Origin: QANA01 sp963665505
Lineage (GTDB): Bacteria; Bacillota; Clostridia; Christensenellales; Christensenellaceae
Reading direction: 5' to 3'
DNA length: 64,000 nt
Assembly (NCBI GenBank): GCA_963665505.1
Contig: OY762275.1
Coordinates: forward strand, 682,001-746,000
A program made the translations under genes and the position numbers. The notes under the pieces are model-generated. The model was given only the letters and a program-made list of their open reading frames with translations, searched no databases and was not told the origin of the DNA. The number at the start of each line of letters is the position of its first letter. The first letter of the stretch is position 1. Of the stretch, positions 35,124 through 42,981 are shown piece by piece.

Positions 35124-36053
35124 CTATCCTTCTGTTTTACCGGGCTGTCCGTTTTTATTGGCCGCCCGGTGCTCTGCCGCGGCGGGGCCGGGAACCGGTT
35201 GATCCCGGGCAACGGACTTTATTTGCGCCCGGCTTTTCTTTTTCAGCGAATCGCCCATGGCCATTTTGTAAAGAATGTCGCGGACCGTCTGGTCGAGCTC
35301 GCTGTTTTCCGAATAATCTGCGGGCAGTATAAAATCTACGCGGCCGTCCCGAAGCAATTCTTCGACCCTGTCTTTCCCGCCTTTTGGGTAGACGGCGATG
35401 GAATAACCGCCGTTCACTTTGACCAGCTTCATACAGGGCACGTCCGTCAGCCCGTCGCCGATGTAGAGCATGTTGCGGAAAGGAACCGGGCGTTCTTCTT
35501 CCGAAACGTATTTATTTAAATCCACATCGTTGGAAAGATCGAGGACACCTTTGTTGACCCGGAACAGAAACTGCGTTTTGGTTGTAAAATTCACAACATT
35601 TTTCGGCCAGCAAACAATATCGTTTTCATCGTACAGGAATTCGCAGGCGAAGACTTCCCGGAAGTTCTGATAGATGCTGCAGCCTTCGATGATCTCGCGG
35701 AGGCCGGAAGAGATGATATAATGCTCGACCTTTACCTCCAGATCGTCCCCCAAACGATTCGTCCGCTCAAACCATGCCTCGACGCCGGGGTAAAATTCCA
35801 GGTATTTGCCCAACGCAACGAAACTTTCCCGCCGGATACTCTTTTTCGCGGCATGGGCCTGCTCCCGCATGAGGTACATGTACGCGAGGATACGGTCCAT
35901 TTTCTTTTCTTTGGCAAGCGTATCGGATGCCTGCCAGAATTCCTCTGAGGTCATGTTTACATTGGGGATAAACTTATATTCCTGCATATCCCGGGTACAC
36001 AGGGTTTTGTCAAAATCGTAGAGGAGCGCCAGGGTCGGTTTTGTTTTTTGCAT
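35124..36053 (-). CDS. HAD-superfamily phosphatase
   Basis: The 309-residue cytoplasmic protein has HAD motif I DFDKT (13-17), motif II in YIISSGLRE, a motif III Lys, and motif IV IGDGLTD. A helical cap lies between motifs I and II. The first Asp pair is the nucleophile and acid/base of this family. The substrate is unknown. The last 35 residues are basic and low-complexity. Confidence 0.85.
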   Translation of the reverse strand: MQKTKPTLALLYDFDKTLCTRDMQEYKFIPNVNMTSEEFWQASDTLAKEKKMDRILAYMYLMREQAHAAKKSIRRESFVALGKYLEFYPGVEAWFERTNRLGDDLEVKVEHYIISSGLREIIEGCSIYQNFREVFACEFLYDENDIVCWPKNVVNFTTKTQFLFRVNKGVLDLSNDVDLNKYVSEEERPVPFRNMLYIGDGLTDVPCMKLVKVNGGYSIAVYPKGGKDRVEELLRDGRVDFILPADYSENSELDQTVRDILYKMAMGDSLKKKSRAQIKSVARDQPVPGPAAAEHRAANKNGQPGKTEG

Positions 36054-36223
36054 GACGTTGGCCTCGCTTTCACAGATGTCTGTTGCAGGACGGGAGCACC
36101 GGTTCCTACATAACGGAAACGGTTTAATCTGACCATATTGTATACCACAATAAGCTGGATGACAAATGGCTGCCGATAGGACCGGCCGGTATGGTATACT
36201 GAATAAAAGAAAGGGGCGGTATC

Positions 36224-36672
36224 TTGAAAAAGCTGATCCTGATCAACGGAACGATGGGGGTGGGCAAGACGGCCACAAGCAATGCGCTTTTGCAGCTGCT
36301 GCCGCAGAGCGTTTTCCTGGACGGGGATTAGTGCTGGAACATGCATCCCTTTGTGGTGACGGACGAGACCAAAAACATGGTAATGGACAACATCGCGTAT
36401 GTCCTCAAAAATTTCCTGCGTTGTTCGGCCTACCGGTATGTTATCTTTTGCTGGGTCATGCACAAGCAAAGCATCCTGTCAGACCTCCTTTCCCATTTGG
36501 AAGGGACGGCGTATGAACTGTATACGTTTACGTTCGGGCTAACGAAGCCGGGATGCGGTTGGAACTGGACGAAGAAATGCGGGCACTGGCCAACCGCACC
36601 CTTGATAAGCTCCGCACCATGAGCGACGCCGAGTTTGCAGCTCAGGAGTTTTATCCCGCCGGGGATGATTGA
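36224..36672 (+). pseudogene. P-loop kinase gene, broken by a TAG and a deletion scar
   Basis: A TTG with AAAGGGGCGG upstream starts a nucleotide-kinase-like sequence (LILINGTMGVGKTATS, Walker A). TAG at 36329-36331 interrupts it after FLDGD, where related kinases usually have Trp (DGDWCWNM). The homology then resumes (HPFVVTDETKNMVMDNIAYVLKNF...) to about 36530. After that the frame runs into unrelated sequence, and a different frame (36532-36672) codes a plausible protein tail (LANRTLDKLRTMSDAEFAA). A nonsense change plus a deletion fusing two genes is the simplest explanation. Confidence 0.65.
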
Positions 36673-36674
36673 CT

Positions 36675-36845
36675 ATGCCGAGGCTGGGCAAAAAAGCGAA
36701 GCTGGAATGGAGCTTCTTTATAGGAAATAACGGACGGCGGCAATATAACGAGCCTTGCCGCAGATGCCGCCGTGAGTGTAAACAGTCTTTCCGTGTTATA
36801 GTTGTTGAATGCCTGAGGTACGAGAGCAAGCGAAAAACTGTATGA
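36675..36845 (+). CDS. Small cysteine-rich basic protein
   Basis: The 56-residue ORF reads MPRLGKKAKLEWSFFI..., then YNEPCRRCRRECKQSF and VIVVECLRYESKR. The CxxCxxxC cluster with basic residues suggests a small zinc-binding, nucleic-acid-associated protein. Similar small proteins are frequent in integrative elements of Firmicutes (recollection, not searched). It marks the left limit of the mobile-type region. Confidence 0.5.
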   Translation: MPRLGKKAKLEWSFFIGNNGRRQYNEPCRRCRRECKQSFRVIVVECLRYESKRKTV

Positions 36846-36966
36846 AAAAGGTGCATTTTTTGCTGAAACAACCGCCTGTACGGGCTTTGCGAGAGGGCGG
36901 CAGTCTTACCGTATTGCCGGTACTAATCCGAGAGCATTGTATTGATTTAGAACGTATATATGAACA

Positions 36967-37011
36967 GGGGCGCGACGGCTTTAATAGGCTGTCGCGCCCT
37001 TTGTTTTTTGT
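36967..37011 (+). terminator. Intrinsic terminator
   Basis: GGGCGCGAC and GTCGCGCCC pair around an AT-rich centre and are followed by TTTGTTTTTT. Nothing convincing is coded between 36846 and this hairpin. Confidence 0.85.
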
Positions 37012-37075
37012 GTTTTTGCAAGTCCGCGCTCCGTCTTTTGCGTATATTTTTCAGGGCAAAATCTCAAAGCGCCTT

Positions 37076-37645
37076 CTATACTTGTTTTTCAAATCGTTGA
37101 ATATTTTCAAGTATTTCACTGGCAATTTCATTTACACTTCGGTTATCTGTGTTAATTTTTAATGCGCCATTGAAGTTTTTATCTAAGAATGACACGCTAT
37201 TTCCCAACTCGTTTATATGTTTTGTTTTATCACCTCTGCCGTTATGAGATTCAATTCGAGATTTAATAGTTTCCTCTTTTGCAGTCAGGATAATATGCAA
37301 TACATTTTTGTGCGTACTGCATAGGGAATGGAAAATATGTTTCTTGCATATTTCGTCAGTTAAAGCCATAGCAATAATGACCCATGTTTTTGATAGCTTT
37401 TCTTTTATCAGTTCTCTAAAATATACTGCAAAGTCTGTATTCGTTTGCGGAGACATTCCTCTAATAGCCGGACAGCTATTGCTTTTTTTTGCTTCTTCTA
37501 CCTTTTCCTTGAACATTTTTTGAAAATAACAATCTGAATCCAAAAACTCGACTTCATTATCAGACAGCAAATCTTTTACTTTCCGAGCAACAGTTGTTTT
37601 TCCAACTCCGCATGGGCCATCTATCCAAATAATCATATTTTTCAC
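37076..37645 (-). CDS. AAA-type P-loop kinase (TmrB/nucleoside-kinase-like)
   Basis: The 189-residue protein begins MIIWIDGPCGVGKTTVA (Walker A) and has the mixed fold of small metabolite kinases. Candidate lid arginines lie in KSRIESHNGRGDK. Related proteins include TmrB and shikimate/chloramphenicol-kinase-like enzymes, and the substrate is not predictable. The gene is AT-rich compared with its surroundings and lies at the edge of the mobile region, consistent with acquired cargo. Confidence 0.7.
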   Translation of the reverse strand: MKNMIIWIDGPCGVGKTTVARKVKDLLSDNEVEFLDSDCYFQKMFKEKVEEAKKSNSCPAIRGMSPQTNTDFAVYFRELIKEKLSKTWVIIAMALTDEICKKHIFHSLCSTHKNVLHIILTAKEETIKSRIESHNGRGDKTKHINELGNSVSFLDKNFNGALKINTDNRSVNEIASEILENIQRFEKQV

Positions 37646-37760
37646 CTCAGAATAGCTTTGATTTTTTATCGCTTTTTAGCGATACAGCTTATTTATAATT
37701 GACTATGGATGTAGATTCTCGATATAAATTATTATAGCATGTCAATGTAAACATATCTAT

Positions 37761-39104
37761 CTATCCGCGCTCCGTTTCCTTGCCCCGTTCTGGCTCTCTT
37801 TCGTTGCGTAAAATATTGTCCACGTTTTTCTTGATAACGCCGTATTCTTTCACCTGTTTTTTCAGCTTGCCATATTCGGCGTACAGGGCTTCTTTTTCTT
37901 TGGTAATCCGGGCATACTCCGCTTGAAATGTCGCCACGGTTGGGAGCTTGCCGCCGATCCGCGCAGCCTTTAACACTTTGGCGGCGGCTTCATGGAGTAT
38001 CAGCGCACTTTCGTTATCGTTGCGGCACTTATCCTTATTTTTTGCCGCCCGATAGCCGTCATAAACGGGCTTTGTCTGCTTGTAGGTGGTGATGTGTTTT
38101 ATCATCACAGCCATATCCGCAAGCCGCTTTTCTACGCCCTTGAGGGCGGCGGCTGCCAGGTCGCTGGCGGCAACCAGCTCTGCGACTTTCGTTTCCAGCC
38201 CGGCATATTCCGTGATACCGTGTTCTGTGAGAAAGTTCATCGTCTTTGCGGCGCGTTTCAGATTTTCGATTTTCGCCCACCGTTTATAACCCGCCGATTG
38301 CTGCGCCTTGATGCTGTTCTCAATGTCGATCAACAACGAAATACCCTTGCGCTCAGGCTTCGGGGTACAGACAGGGCGCTTGCCCTTGATACGCTCCGTG
38401 ATCGCGTCCTCAGTGTAATTTTCGCCCAAGGTCTTACAGCGGGTAAAACGTTCCTGTCCGGGGGTGCGGAACGATATGTATTTACCACGCTTGATTTCAT
38501 AGCCCGCCACTTCCATCCGGCGCAGGAAGTCATCAAAGTCGATGGATAAGGGAATGAGCGCGTCGATAGCGATTTTTAGTTTTGCTTTCCAGCTTGTCCC
38601 TGCTTTGTCTGCCTGATACTCGACATAGCTCTTGCCTTTGTTGCGGCCCGGTTTCACGACGGACAGGCCGTTTTCCCGGCAAAGCCTGTCGCTGGTGCGC
38701 CGGATATAGGCGTAGCTCTGCTTATTGGAAATGTATTTTTTGTGCTCGACCATATCCACGGCGCAGAAGATGATGTGATTATGGATATGTCCCTTGTCTG
38801 TATGGGTAGACAGCACGTATTCATACTTGCCGCCCAAAACATCGTCGGCAAGCTGCCGCCCGATCTCATGCGCCAGCTCCGGAGTAGCTTCGCCCGGCTC
38901 GAATGACTGTATCAGGTGATGGGCGATATTGTTGCCTTTCTGCATGGCCTGTTTAAGCGTCATTTCAAACTCAATGTCCGCTGTTTCATAAGAGCATCCG
39001 AACGAGGATACAAGCAATTTCCCGTCCGTCTTGGCCGGACTTTGGATGTAGTCAAGGGCTTTCTTTACGGTGTTTTTAATAGGTTTGATCTTTGTAACCG
39101 CCAT
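37761..39104 (-). CDS. MobP-type relaxase
   Basis: The 447-residue protein has the relaxase domain in the first 250 residues, with the metal-binding HTDKGHIHNH at 101-110 (His106, 108 and 110 form the three-His site) and a probable catalytic Tyr in the N-terminal part. A long coiled-coil C-terminus follows. It nicks oriT and pilots the strand during conjugation. Its start overlaps mobC by 40 bases. It lies in the left, decayed element, so it may now act in trans. Confidence 0.9.
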   Translation of the reverse strand: MAVTKIKPIKNTVKKALDYIQSPAKTDGKLLVSSFGCSYETADIEFEMTLKQAMQKGNNIAHHLIQSFEPGEATPELAHEIGRQLADDVLGGKYEYVLSTHTDKGHIHNHIIFCAVDMVEHKKYISNKQSYAYIRRTSDRLCRENGLSVVKPGRNKGKSYVEYQADKAGTSWKAKLKIAIDALIPLSIDFDDFLRRMEVAGYEIKRGKYISFRTPGQERFTRCKTLGENYTEDAITERIKGKRPVCTPKPERKGISLLIDIENSIKAQQSAGYKRWAKIENLKRAAKTMNFLTEHGITEYAGLETKVAELVAASDLAAAALKGVEKRLADMAVMIKHITTYKQTKPVYDGYRAAKNKDKCRNDNESALILHEAAAKVLKAARIGGKLPTVATFQAEYARITKEKEALYAEYGKLKKQVKEYGVIKKNVDNILRNEREPERGKETERG

Positions 39105-39394
39105 ATCTCATTAAGCGCCCCCCTTATGTCCTCAATATCTTGCGCGTACACCATCCCCGTGGTGTTTACCCGCTTTGCTATCTGATTGACGTTGACGCCG
39201 ATCTTCTGTATCTCGGCGGTCTGCACCTTGATGTCGGAATAGTCAACATTGATGATGTAGCCGTCAATAAGCATCTTCCGGGCGTAGGCCGAAAAGTTGC
39301 CCGTGTGCAGCAGCTTCATCTTTTGTTCAATCAGCGTCCGTTGCTCCACCGTTACGGGGACGCGCAAGACGATATTCCGCTTCCTGTTCGCCAT
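39065..39394 (-). CDS. mobC: MobC-type relaxosome protein
   Basis: The 109-residue protein has a ribbon-helix-helix-like N-terminus (RNIVLRVPVTVEQRTLIEQKM) and the MobC signature (IGVNVNQIAKRVN). It binds near oriT and helps the relaxase load. It is the first gene of a leftward mobC-relaxase unit, immediately next to the candidate oriT. Confidence 0.88.
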   Translation of the reverse strand: MANRKRNIVLRVPVTVEQRTLIEQKMKLLHTGNFSAYARKMLIDGYIINVDYSDIKVQTAEIQKIGVNVNQIAKRVNTTGMVYAQDIEDIRGALNEIWRLQRSNLLKTP

Positions 39395-39399
39395 ACTTC

Positions 39400-39560
39400 A
39401 CCGCCTTTCAGTAAGGGTTTGGGACTATCCCAACAAGCAAACGGCTCCGACCCGGCATAACGGCGGGGTAAGCTGTTTTTCGGGAGTGTGGCTACACTCC
39501 CTATGCTTGCTACGGTATCTTCCACTACCTACTACAACGGGAGAGCCGAAAATGCCAAAC
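39400..39560. other. Candidate origin of transfer (oriT)
   Basis: The stretch between mobC and the XRE gene contains a perfect hairpin GGGAGTGT-GGCT-ACACTCCC (39482-39501), followed by TATGCTTGCTA. A hairpin just before a nick-like sequence upstream of mobC is the usual MOBP oriT layout. The exact nick site is not proven. Confidence 0.6.
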
Positions 39561-39641
39561 AATCCGCATAAAAAAGAAAAACCGCCGTGAAACATTGCGT
39601 TCACAGCGATTTTCTTCTGATTATTCAGTTTCCGCAGAGCG

Positions 39642-39995
39642 TCATTTTTCCTCTGCGTCGGCTTCCTGTATGCCCTTTGCGGTAGCGGTTACGATCCGTA
39701 AACCTTTGTTGTCCATCACATCAAGCAGCGCGTCGAGCTGGCGGCGTTGCGTATTCTTTTCTGCTTCCTTGTCCGGGAAAAAGAATTGGTCTACCGATAT
39801 ATCCAAAAGGGTGACAAGCTCATAAAAGATTTGCAGACTTGGATGCTGACCTTGATTTTCAATGGATGTGATGTATCGTGGAGCAAGGTTGACCATACCT
39901 GCAACATCATTTCGCGTCCATCCTCTACTTTCCCGTGCTGCTTTGATAGCTTGTCCAAAAGCCTTAAAATCGAAAAACTGTCTTGGCTCACGCAT
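39642..39995 (-). CDS. XRE-family transcriptional regulator
   Basis: The 117-residue protein has an N-terminal Cro/C1-type helix-turn-helix (FGQAIKAARESRGWTRNDVAGMVNLAPRYITSIENQGQHP, about 13-52) and a short acidic C-terminus. Such regulators control transfer genes of Tn1549-like elements. It probably governs the mobC-relaxase unit or its own expression. Confidence 0.88.
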   Translation of the reverse strand: MREPRQFFDFKAFGQAIKAARESRGWTRNDVAGMVNLAPRYITSIENQGQHPSLQIFYELVTLLDISVDQFFFPDKEAEKNTQRRQLDALLDVMDNKGLRIVTATAKGIQEADAEEK

Positions 39996-40137
39996 AATAA
40001 TATCACCCTATATCATTCTACATTTCCTCTACATAAAGCTAAATGAGTATACAGTTCCTATAATAAGAATAAATAATTCCTATTACACGCTGAGGATTAC
40101 TGCAAGATGTTTTTGCAGATATATTTTAGTTACCATC

Positions 40138-40166
40138 TTGACAGCAGATAACAACTGTACTATAAT
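40138..40166 (+). promoter_or_regulatory. Consensus promoter of the EF-Ts/TetR operon
   Basis: TTGACA (40138-40143), exactly 17 bases, TATAAT (40161-40166): a perfect sigma-A promoter. Confidence 0.92.
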
Positions 40167-40184
40167 AGTAAATATAGTACAGTT
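40153..40184. promoter_or_regulatory. Operator palindrome over the -10 of the EF-Ts/TetR operon
   Basis: Perfect 12-base arms AACTGTACTATA and TATAGTACAGTT flank an 8-base centre and cover the -10 and start region. The likely ligand is the TetR-family protein encoded second in the operon, giving autorepression. Confidence 0.85.
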
Positions 40185-40197
40185 TGGAGGTATTATT

Positions 40198-40791
40198 ATG
40201 AATGTAACGCCAAATGCAGTAAAGCAATTGCGCGAGCAAACCGGCGCCGGATATATGGACGCGAAAAGAGCTTTGGAAAAAGCGAACGGCGATGCCCAAA
40301 AGGCAATCGTTGTGATGCGTGAAAAAGGTATTGCGATCGCAAATAAAAAAACGGTCAGGATTGCAAAGGAAGGAATCGTTGGGGTCTATTATCATTCCAA
40401 TGGACGCATCGGAGTCATGATCGAAGTGAACTGCGAAACCGACTTTGCCGCAGTAACGAAGATTTTCAAGGATTTAGCACACAACCTTGCCATGCATATC
40501 GCGGCAATGAATCCGACTTGCATTTCGCAGGCCGACATTTCGCCGGAGACGATCGCCGAAGAGAAAAACATCTATGAGACACAGGCAAGAAATGAAAACA
40601 AGCCGGAAGCTGCAATAGCTTCAATTGTCGAGGGCAAGCTGAGAAAATACTATCAGACGAATTGCCTGCTTGACCAGCCCTTTTTTAAGGATTCGGACAA
40701 GAGCGTAAACGACGTGATCGTCGAGAGCATTGCGGTACTAAAAGAAAACATCACGGTCAAGCGTTTTGTCCGCTATGAGATAGGAGAATGA
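40198..40791 (+). CDS. Elongation factor Ts paralogue
   Basis: The 197-residue protein is a complete short-type EF-Ts: the N-terminal UBA-like domain (LREQTGAGYMDAKRALEKANGDAQKAI, about 11-37), the nucleotide-exchange motif TDF (81-83, here TDFAA rather than TDFVA), and a core domain to residue 197. It should bind EF-Tu and exchange GDP for GTP. Unlike a housekeeping tsf it is not beside rpsB or pyrH. It sits under a perfect promoter with an operator and overlaps a TetR gene by ATGA. It probably serves stress, antibiotic or element-specific needs. TTTGGAGG precedes the ATG. Confidence 0.88.
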   Translation: MNVTPNAVKQLREQTGAGYMDAKRALEKANGDAQKAIVVMREKGIAIANKKTVRIAKEGIVGVYYHSNGRIGVMIEVNCETDFAAVTKIFKDLAHNLAMHIAAMNPTCISQADISPETIAEEKNIYETQARNENKPEAAIASIVEGKLRKYYQTNCLLDQPFFKDSDKSVNDVIVESIAVLKENITVKRFVRYEIGE

Positions 40792-41384
40792 GCATGAATA
40801 AGAAAGCGGACAAAATACTGAATACGACGATCAAGCTGTTCCTCCGCGACGGAATCAAAAAAATCACGATGGATGATATTGCGGAAAATTCCAAATCATC
40901 AAAAGTCACGATCTATAAGTATTTCGCGGATAAGGATACCCTGTACCTTGAAGTCGGCAGGCACATCTTCTCAAATTATATTGAACAGTTGAAAAGTACG
41001 CTTTCTTCCGGCGAAGCGCTGGTTAAAAAGTTATATGATTTTTTAGATATTATCAGCGATTTTACAAACAGCGGGAAATTTGAACTGTGCGGAGAGCTTG
41101 CGGCATACAACAATGCTGTTGAAGCTGAATATGAACTGTATTTGCAGACATACAGGGATTCTATACTGACCCTGATTGATGAGGGTATTGAAAACGGCCT
41201 TATAAAAGGCAGTTTGGACAGAGACATGATATTCCATTACATCGACATGGGTGTCGTCTATTATCAGCAAAGTGCCGAGTATCGAAATAAAATGCTTGGC
41301 GACAGCGGCTTTCAGAAGCAGTTTATGCTGTTCTATATCAGTAATATTTTCACTGACGGAGCACAAATATTATCGGCCTTATGA
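40788..41384 (+). CDS. TetR/AcrR-family regulator
   Basis: The 198-residue protein has a classic TetR helix-turn-helix (ILNTTIKLFLRDGIKKITMDDIAENSKSSKVTIYKYFADKDTLY, about 10-53) and a helical ligand domain. The gene overlaps the EF-Ts stop, so it is co-expressed with the EF-Ts paralogue and probably binds the palindrome at 40153-40184. The inducer is unknown. Confidence 0.92.
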   Translation: MSMNKKADKILNTTIKLFLRDGIKKITMDDIAENSKSSKVTIYKYFADKDTLYLEVGRHIFSNYIEQLKSTLSSGEALVKKLYDFLDIISDFTNSGKFELCGELAAYNNAVEAEYELYLQTYRDSILTLIDEGIENGLIKGSLDRDMIFHYIDMGVVYYQQSAEYRNKMLGDSGFQKQFMLFYISNIFTDGAQILSAL

Positions 41385-41393
41385 GGTGATTTG

Positions 41394-41699
41394 ATGGGGC
41401 AGACCATTTTACAATACTATATCAGCTTAGCAAAGGAGGGAACTAAGACATCAATCGGCGAAATAATGAAGCATCTGAATAAGAACATGACTTTAGCTGA
41501 ATCAAAATTTATTGATTTTGCGCTGGGGCATGTTGAGGGTGATGAAGGGGTGAAGATTATGGAACACTATTTGTTTCATGGTACGCAAATTCAAAGAAAT
41601 TACTGCACCCTTTATTTCGTCAGGCGCGGCGAATATCTTATCATCAGGAAAGCATACGACGAGGGACTGATTGATGCGGAACAAGCTTTTTCAAGGTGA
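41394..41699 (+). CDS. Hypothetical protein, third gene of the EF-Ts operon
   Basis: The 101 residues have no motif I recognise (MGQTILQYYISLAKEG..., ...FVRRGEYLIIRKAYDEGLID). It is predicted cytoplasmic and mostly helical. The ATG at 41394 follows GAGGTGA and lies 9 bases after the TetR stop, so it is probably part of the same operon. A weak hairpin with a T-tract (GCCTA/TAGGC near 41835-41860) may end the transcript. The rest of 41700-41960 shows nothing. Confidence 0.65.
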   Translation: MGQTILQYYISLAKEGTKTSIGEIMKHLNKNMTLAESKFIDFALGHVEGDEGVKIMEHYLFHGTQIQRNYCTLYFVRRGEYLIIRKAYDEGLIDAEQAFSR

Positions 41700-41961
41700 G
41701 AACTAGTGGTAAGCATCGAGAAAACTGCATAATCAGCCCTAGTATGCGGACAAAAAAATAGAAACAAGGCAGATAGCGGAACTTCGGGCTAAATTAGTCT
41801 AAAGGCGAAAGAAGGGGTGCCCTATCTCCGACGCGCCTAAATAAACGCGTAGGCTTTTTATTGCAAAAAAAGAAAAGCAAAATTTGCTACCGGGATACGG
41901 CAAGGCCAAAAATACGGAGCGGTAATTTTAAAAATTTGTGAAGCAAGAAGCGCAGAGGCGA

Positions 41962-42381
41962 TTATTTGCCCCTGTGCCTTTCTTTACGCTTTTGTTGCCG
42001 CAATTCGAACTGACGTTGTTTTTCGTCTTCTTTCTGCCTGCGGTTTTTTTCTTTACGGGCAGCCTTACTTTTTTCGTGTTGAACTTTCAACGCCTGTTGT
42101 GATTTTGTCCCAACACCTTGCGTGTCAAGCTGCTTCTTAATTGCACGCTGCATCCGCTTGGGGTTGATTTTCACTTGCTGTTTGGGATTGGCCTTAATAG
42201 GCGGGCTAAAACGCAGCTTATTCCAGTTTTGGAGGAAGAACGCATACACTTCATAATCTTTAGGCTCTGCACCAAAGGTAATTTTACAGACTTCCAGCTT
42301 GCCGTCTGTAACACGTTCATAGACCCCAACCCAAAATGGATTATCAAAAAACACTGTCAGTTTACTTTCAATTTTTTGCAC
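41962..42381 (-). CDS. yjdF: YjdF (DUF2992) family protein
   Basis: A GTG at 42381, 8 bases after GAGGGG, starts VQKIESKLTVFFDNPFWVGVYERV, the hallmark N-terminus of YjdF. The C-terminal half is very basic (RKEKNRRQKEDEKQRQ...KERHRGK). YjdF genes usually stand behind the yjdF RNA, which senses aza-aromatic compounds. The protein's function is not established. The frame upstream of the GTG also contains a GTG at 42390 that would overlap the ribosome site. Confidence 0.8.
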   Translation of the reverse strand: MQKIESKLTVFFDNPFWVGVYERVTDGKLEVCKITFGAEPKDYEVYAFFLQNWNKLRFSPPIKANPKQQVKINPKRMQRAIKKQLDTQGVGTKSQQALKVQHEKSKAARKEKNRRQKEDEKQRQFELRQQKRKERHRGK

Positions 42382-42545
42382 AACAAACACCCCTCGTTTC
42401 TACGGCAAAGAACGGACAACCGAGGAGGTAGGTTACTGACAGATTTCTGCGCCCGGACTACCGGCCGGGACTGTGTTTTTATCTTTGCGCTTATTGGTTT
42501 ATACTTGTATTTTATCCTAAACATTGTTGCCTTTCAACAACGGCG
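42382..42545 (-). ncRNA. Candidate yjdF-motif riboswitch
   Basis: The leftward leader of yjdF contains a conserved-looking block (GAAAGGCAACAAUGUUUAGGA, AAAUACAAGUAUAAA) and two GC-rich stems (CCGG/CCGG near 42455). CCUCCUCG can pair with the CGAGGGG ribosome site. Placement before yjdF and ribosome-site occlusion fit the yjdF RNA family. The match was made from memory and not folded. Confidence 0.5.
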
Positions 42546-42683
42546 AGTGTCGGTGCGATCGGCGCACTGGACGATTCGACGGAAGGACAGACCACGGTGC
42601 CCGCAGGCGGAAGTGATCTACTAGACCAGCGAAAAGAGGGGGGATAGGGTAGGAAGCAAAGAAGGAAAATAGAAGACATCGAT

Positions 42684-42892
42684 ATGCTTAAGCAAGCCGC
42701 CGGCGAACGGAAAATTCTTTCGGGACGTTTGGATAGTTCCTTAGAGCAATTCTCTATGTCACCAACTCCGAGTCGGCGAAGGGCTTTTGTTCTACGAAAA
42801 CGAGATACTGTTCGTTGTAGACAAATTCCTGTAGGACACGGAACTGTATAGGATCATGACGAAGCGCCCAAGCGAGGTTACGGCACAATAAG
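42684..42892 (+). pseudogene. Decayed 3' end of a virB4-like gene
   Basis: The stretch parallels the end of the intact virB4-like gene at 57229-57441: MLKQAAGERKILSGRLD against MLNQAAGDRKILAERLD, then YVTNSE, with the same final PSEVT-Q and TAA. It carries frameshifts and an internal stop. The sequence before it (42550-42683) has no recognisable gene. It is the remnant of a second, related element. Confidence 0.8.
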
Positions 42893-42959
42893 AAGATGGG
42901 CGATTAGCGACCCCAAAGCCGCTTTCACCCTGTTTTTGGAAGAGAGGGTGTGATAAAAT
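42893..42959 (+). promoter_or_regulatory. Slot-entry terminator and promoter of the left cargo unit
   Basis: Right after the virB4 remnant comes a hairpin (GGGCGATTAGCG...CGCTTTCACCC then TGTTTTT). Its T-tract supplies TGTTTT as -35 (42931-42936), and 17 bases later there is an extended -10, TGATAAAAT (42951-42959). The same arrangement exists at 57446-57510. Confidence 0.7.
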
Positions 42960-42981
42960 GTAGCAGAAAGGATTTGATACT

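Noticed and set aside
20529..36331. TAG at two conserved Trp codons might indicate reassignment of TAG to Trp
   Set aside because: Several intact genes here end in TAG (for example the priming transferase at 16822-16824 and the DUF4366 gene at 61588-61590), and Trp is otherwise TGG. Two independent nonsense changes are simpler.
40198..40791. This could be the housekeeping tsf gene
   Set aside because: There is no rpsB, pyrH or frr nearby, it is operon-linked to TetR under an operator, and it sits among mobile genes. It cannot be excluded without the rest of the genome.
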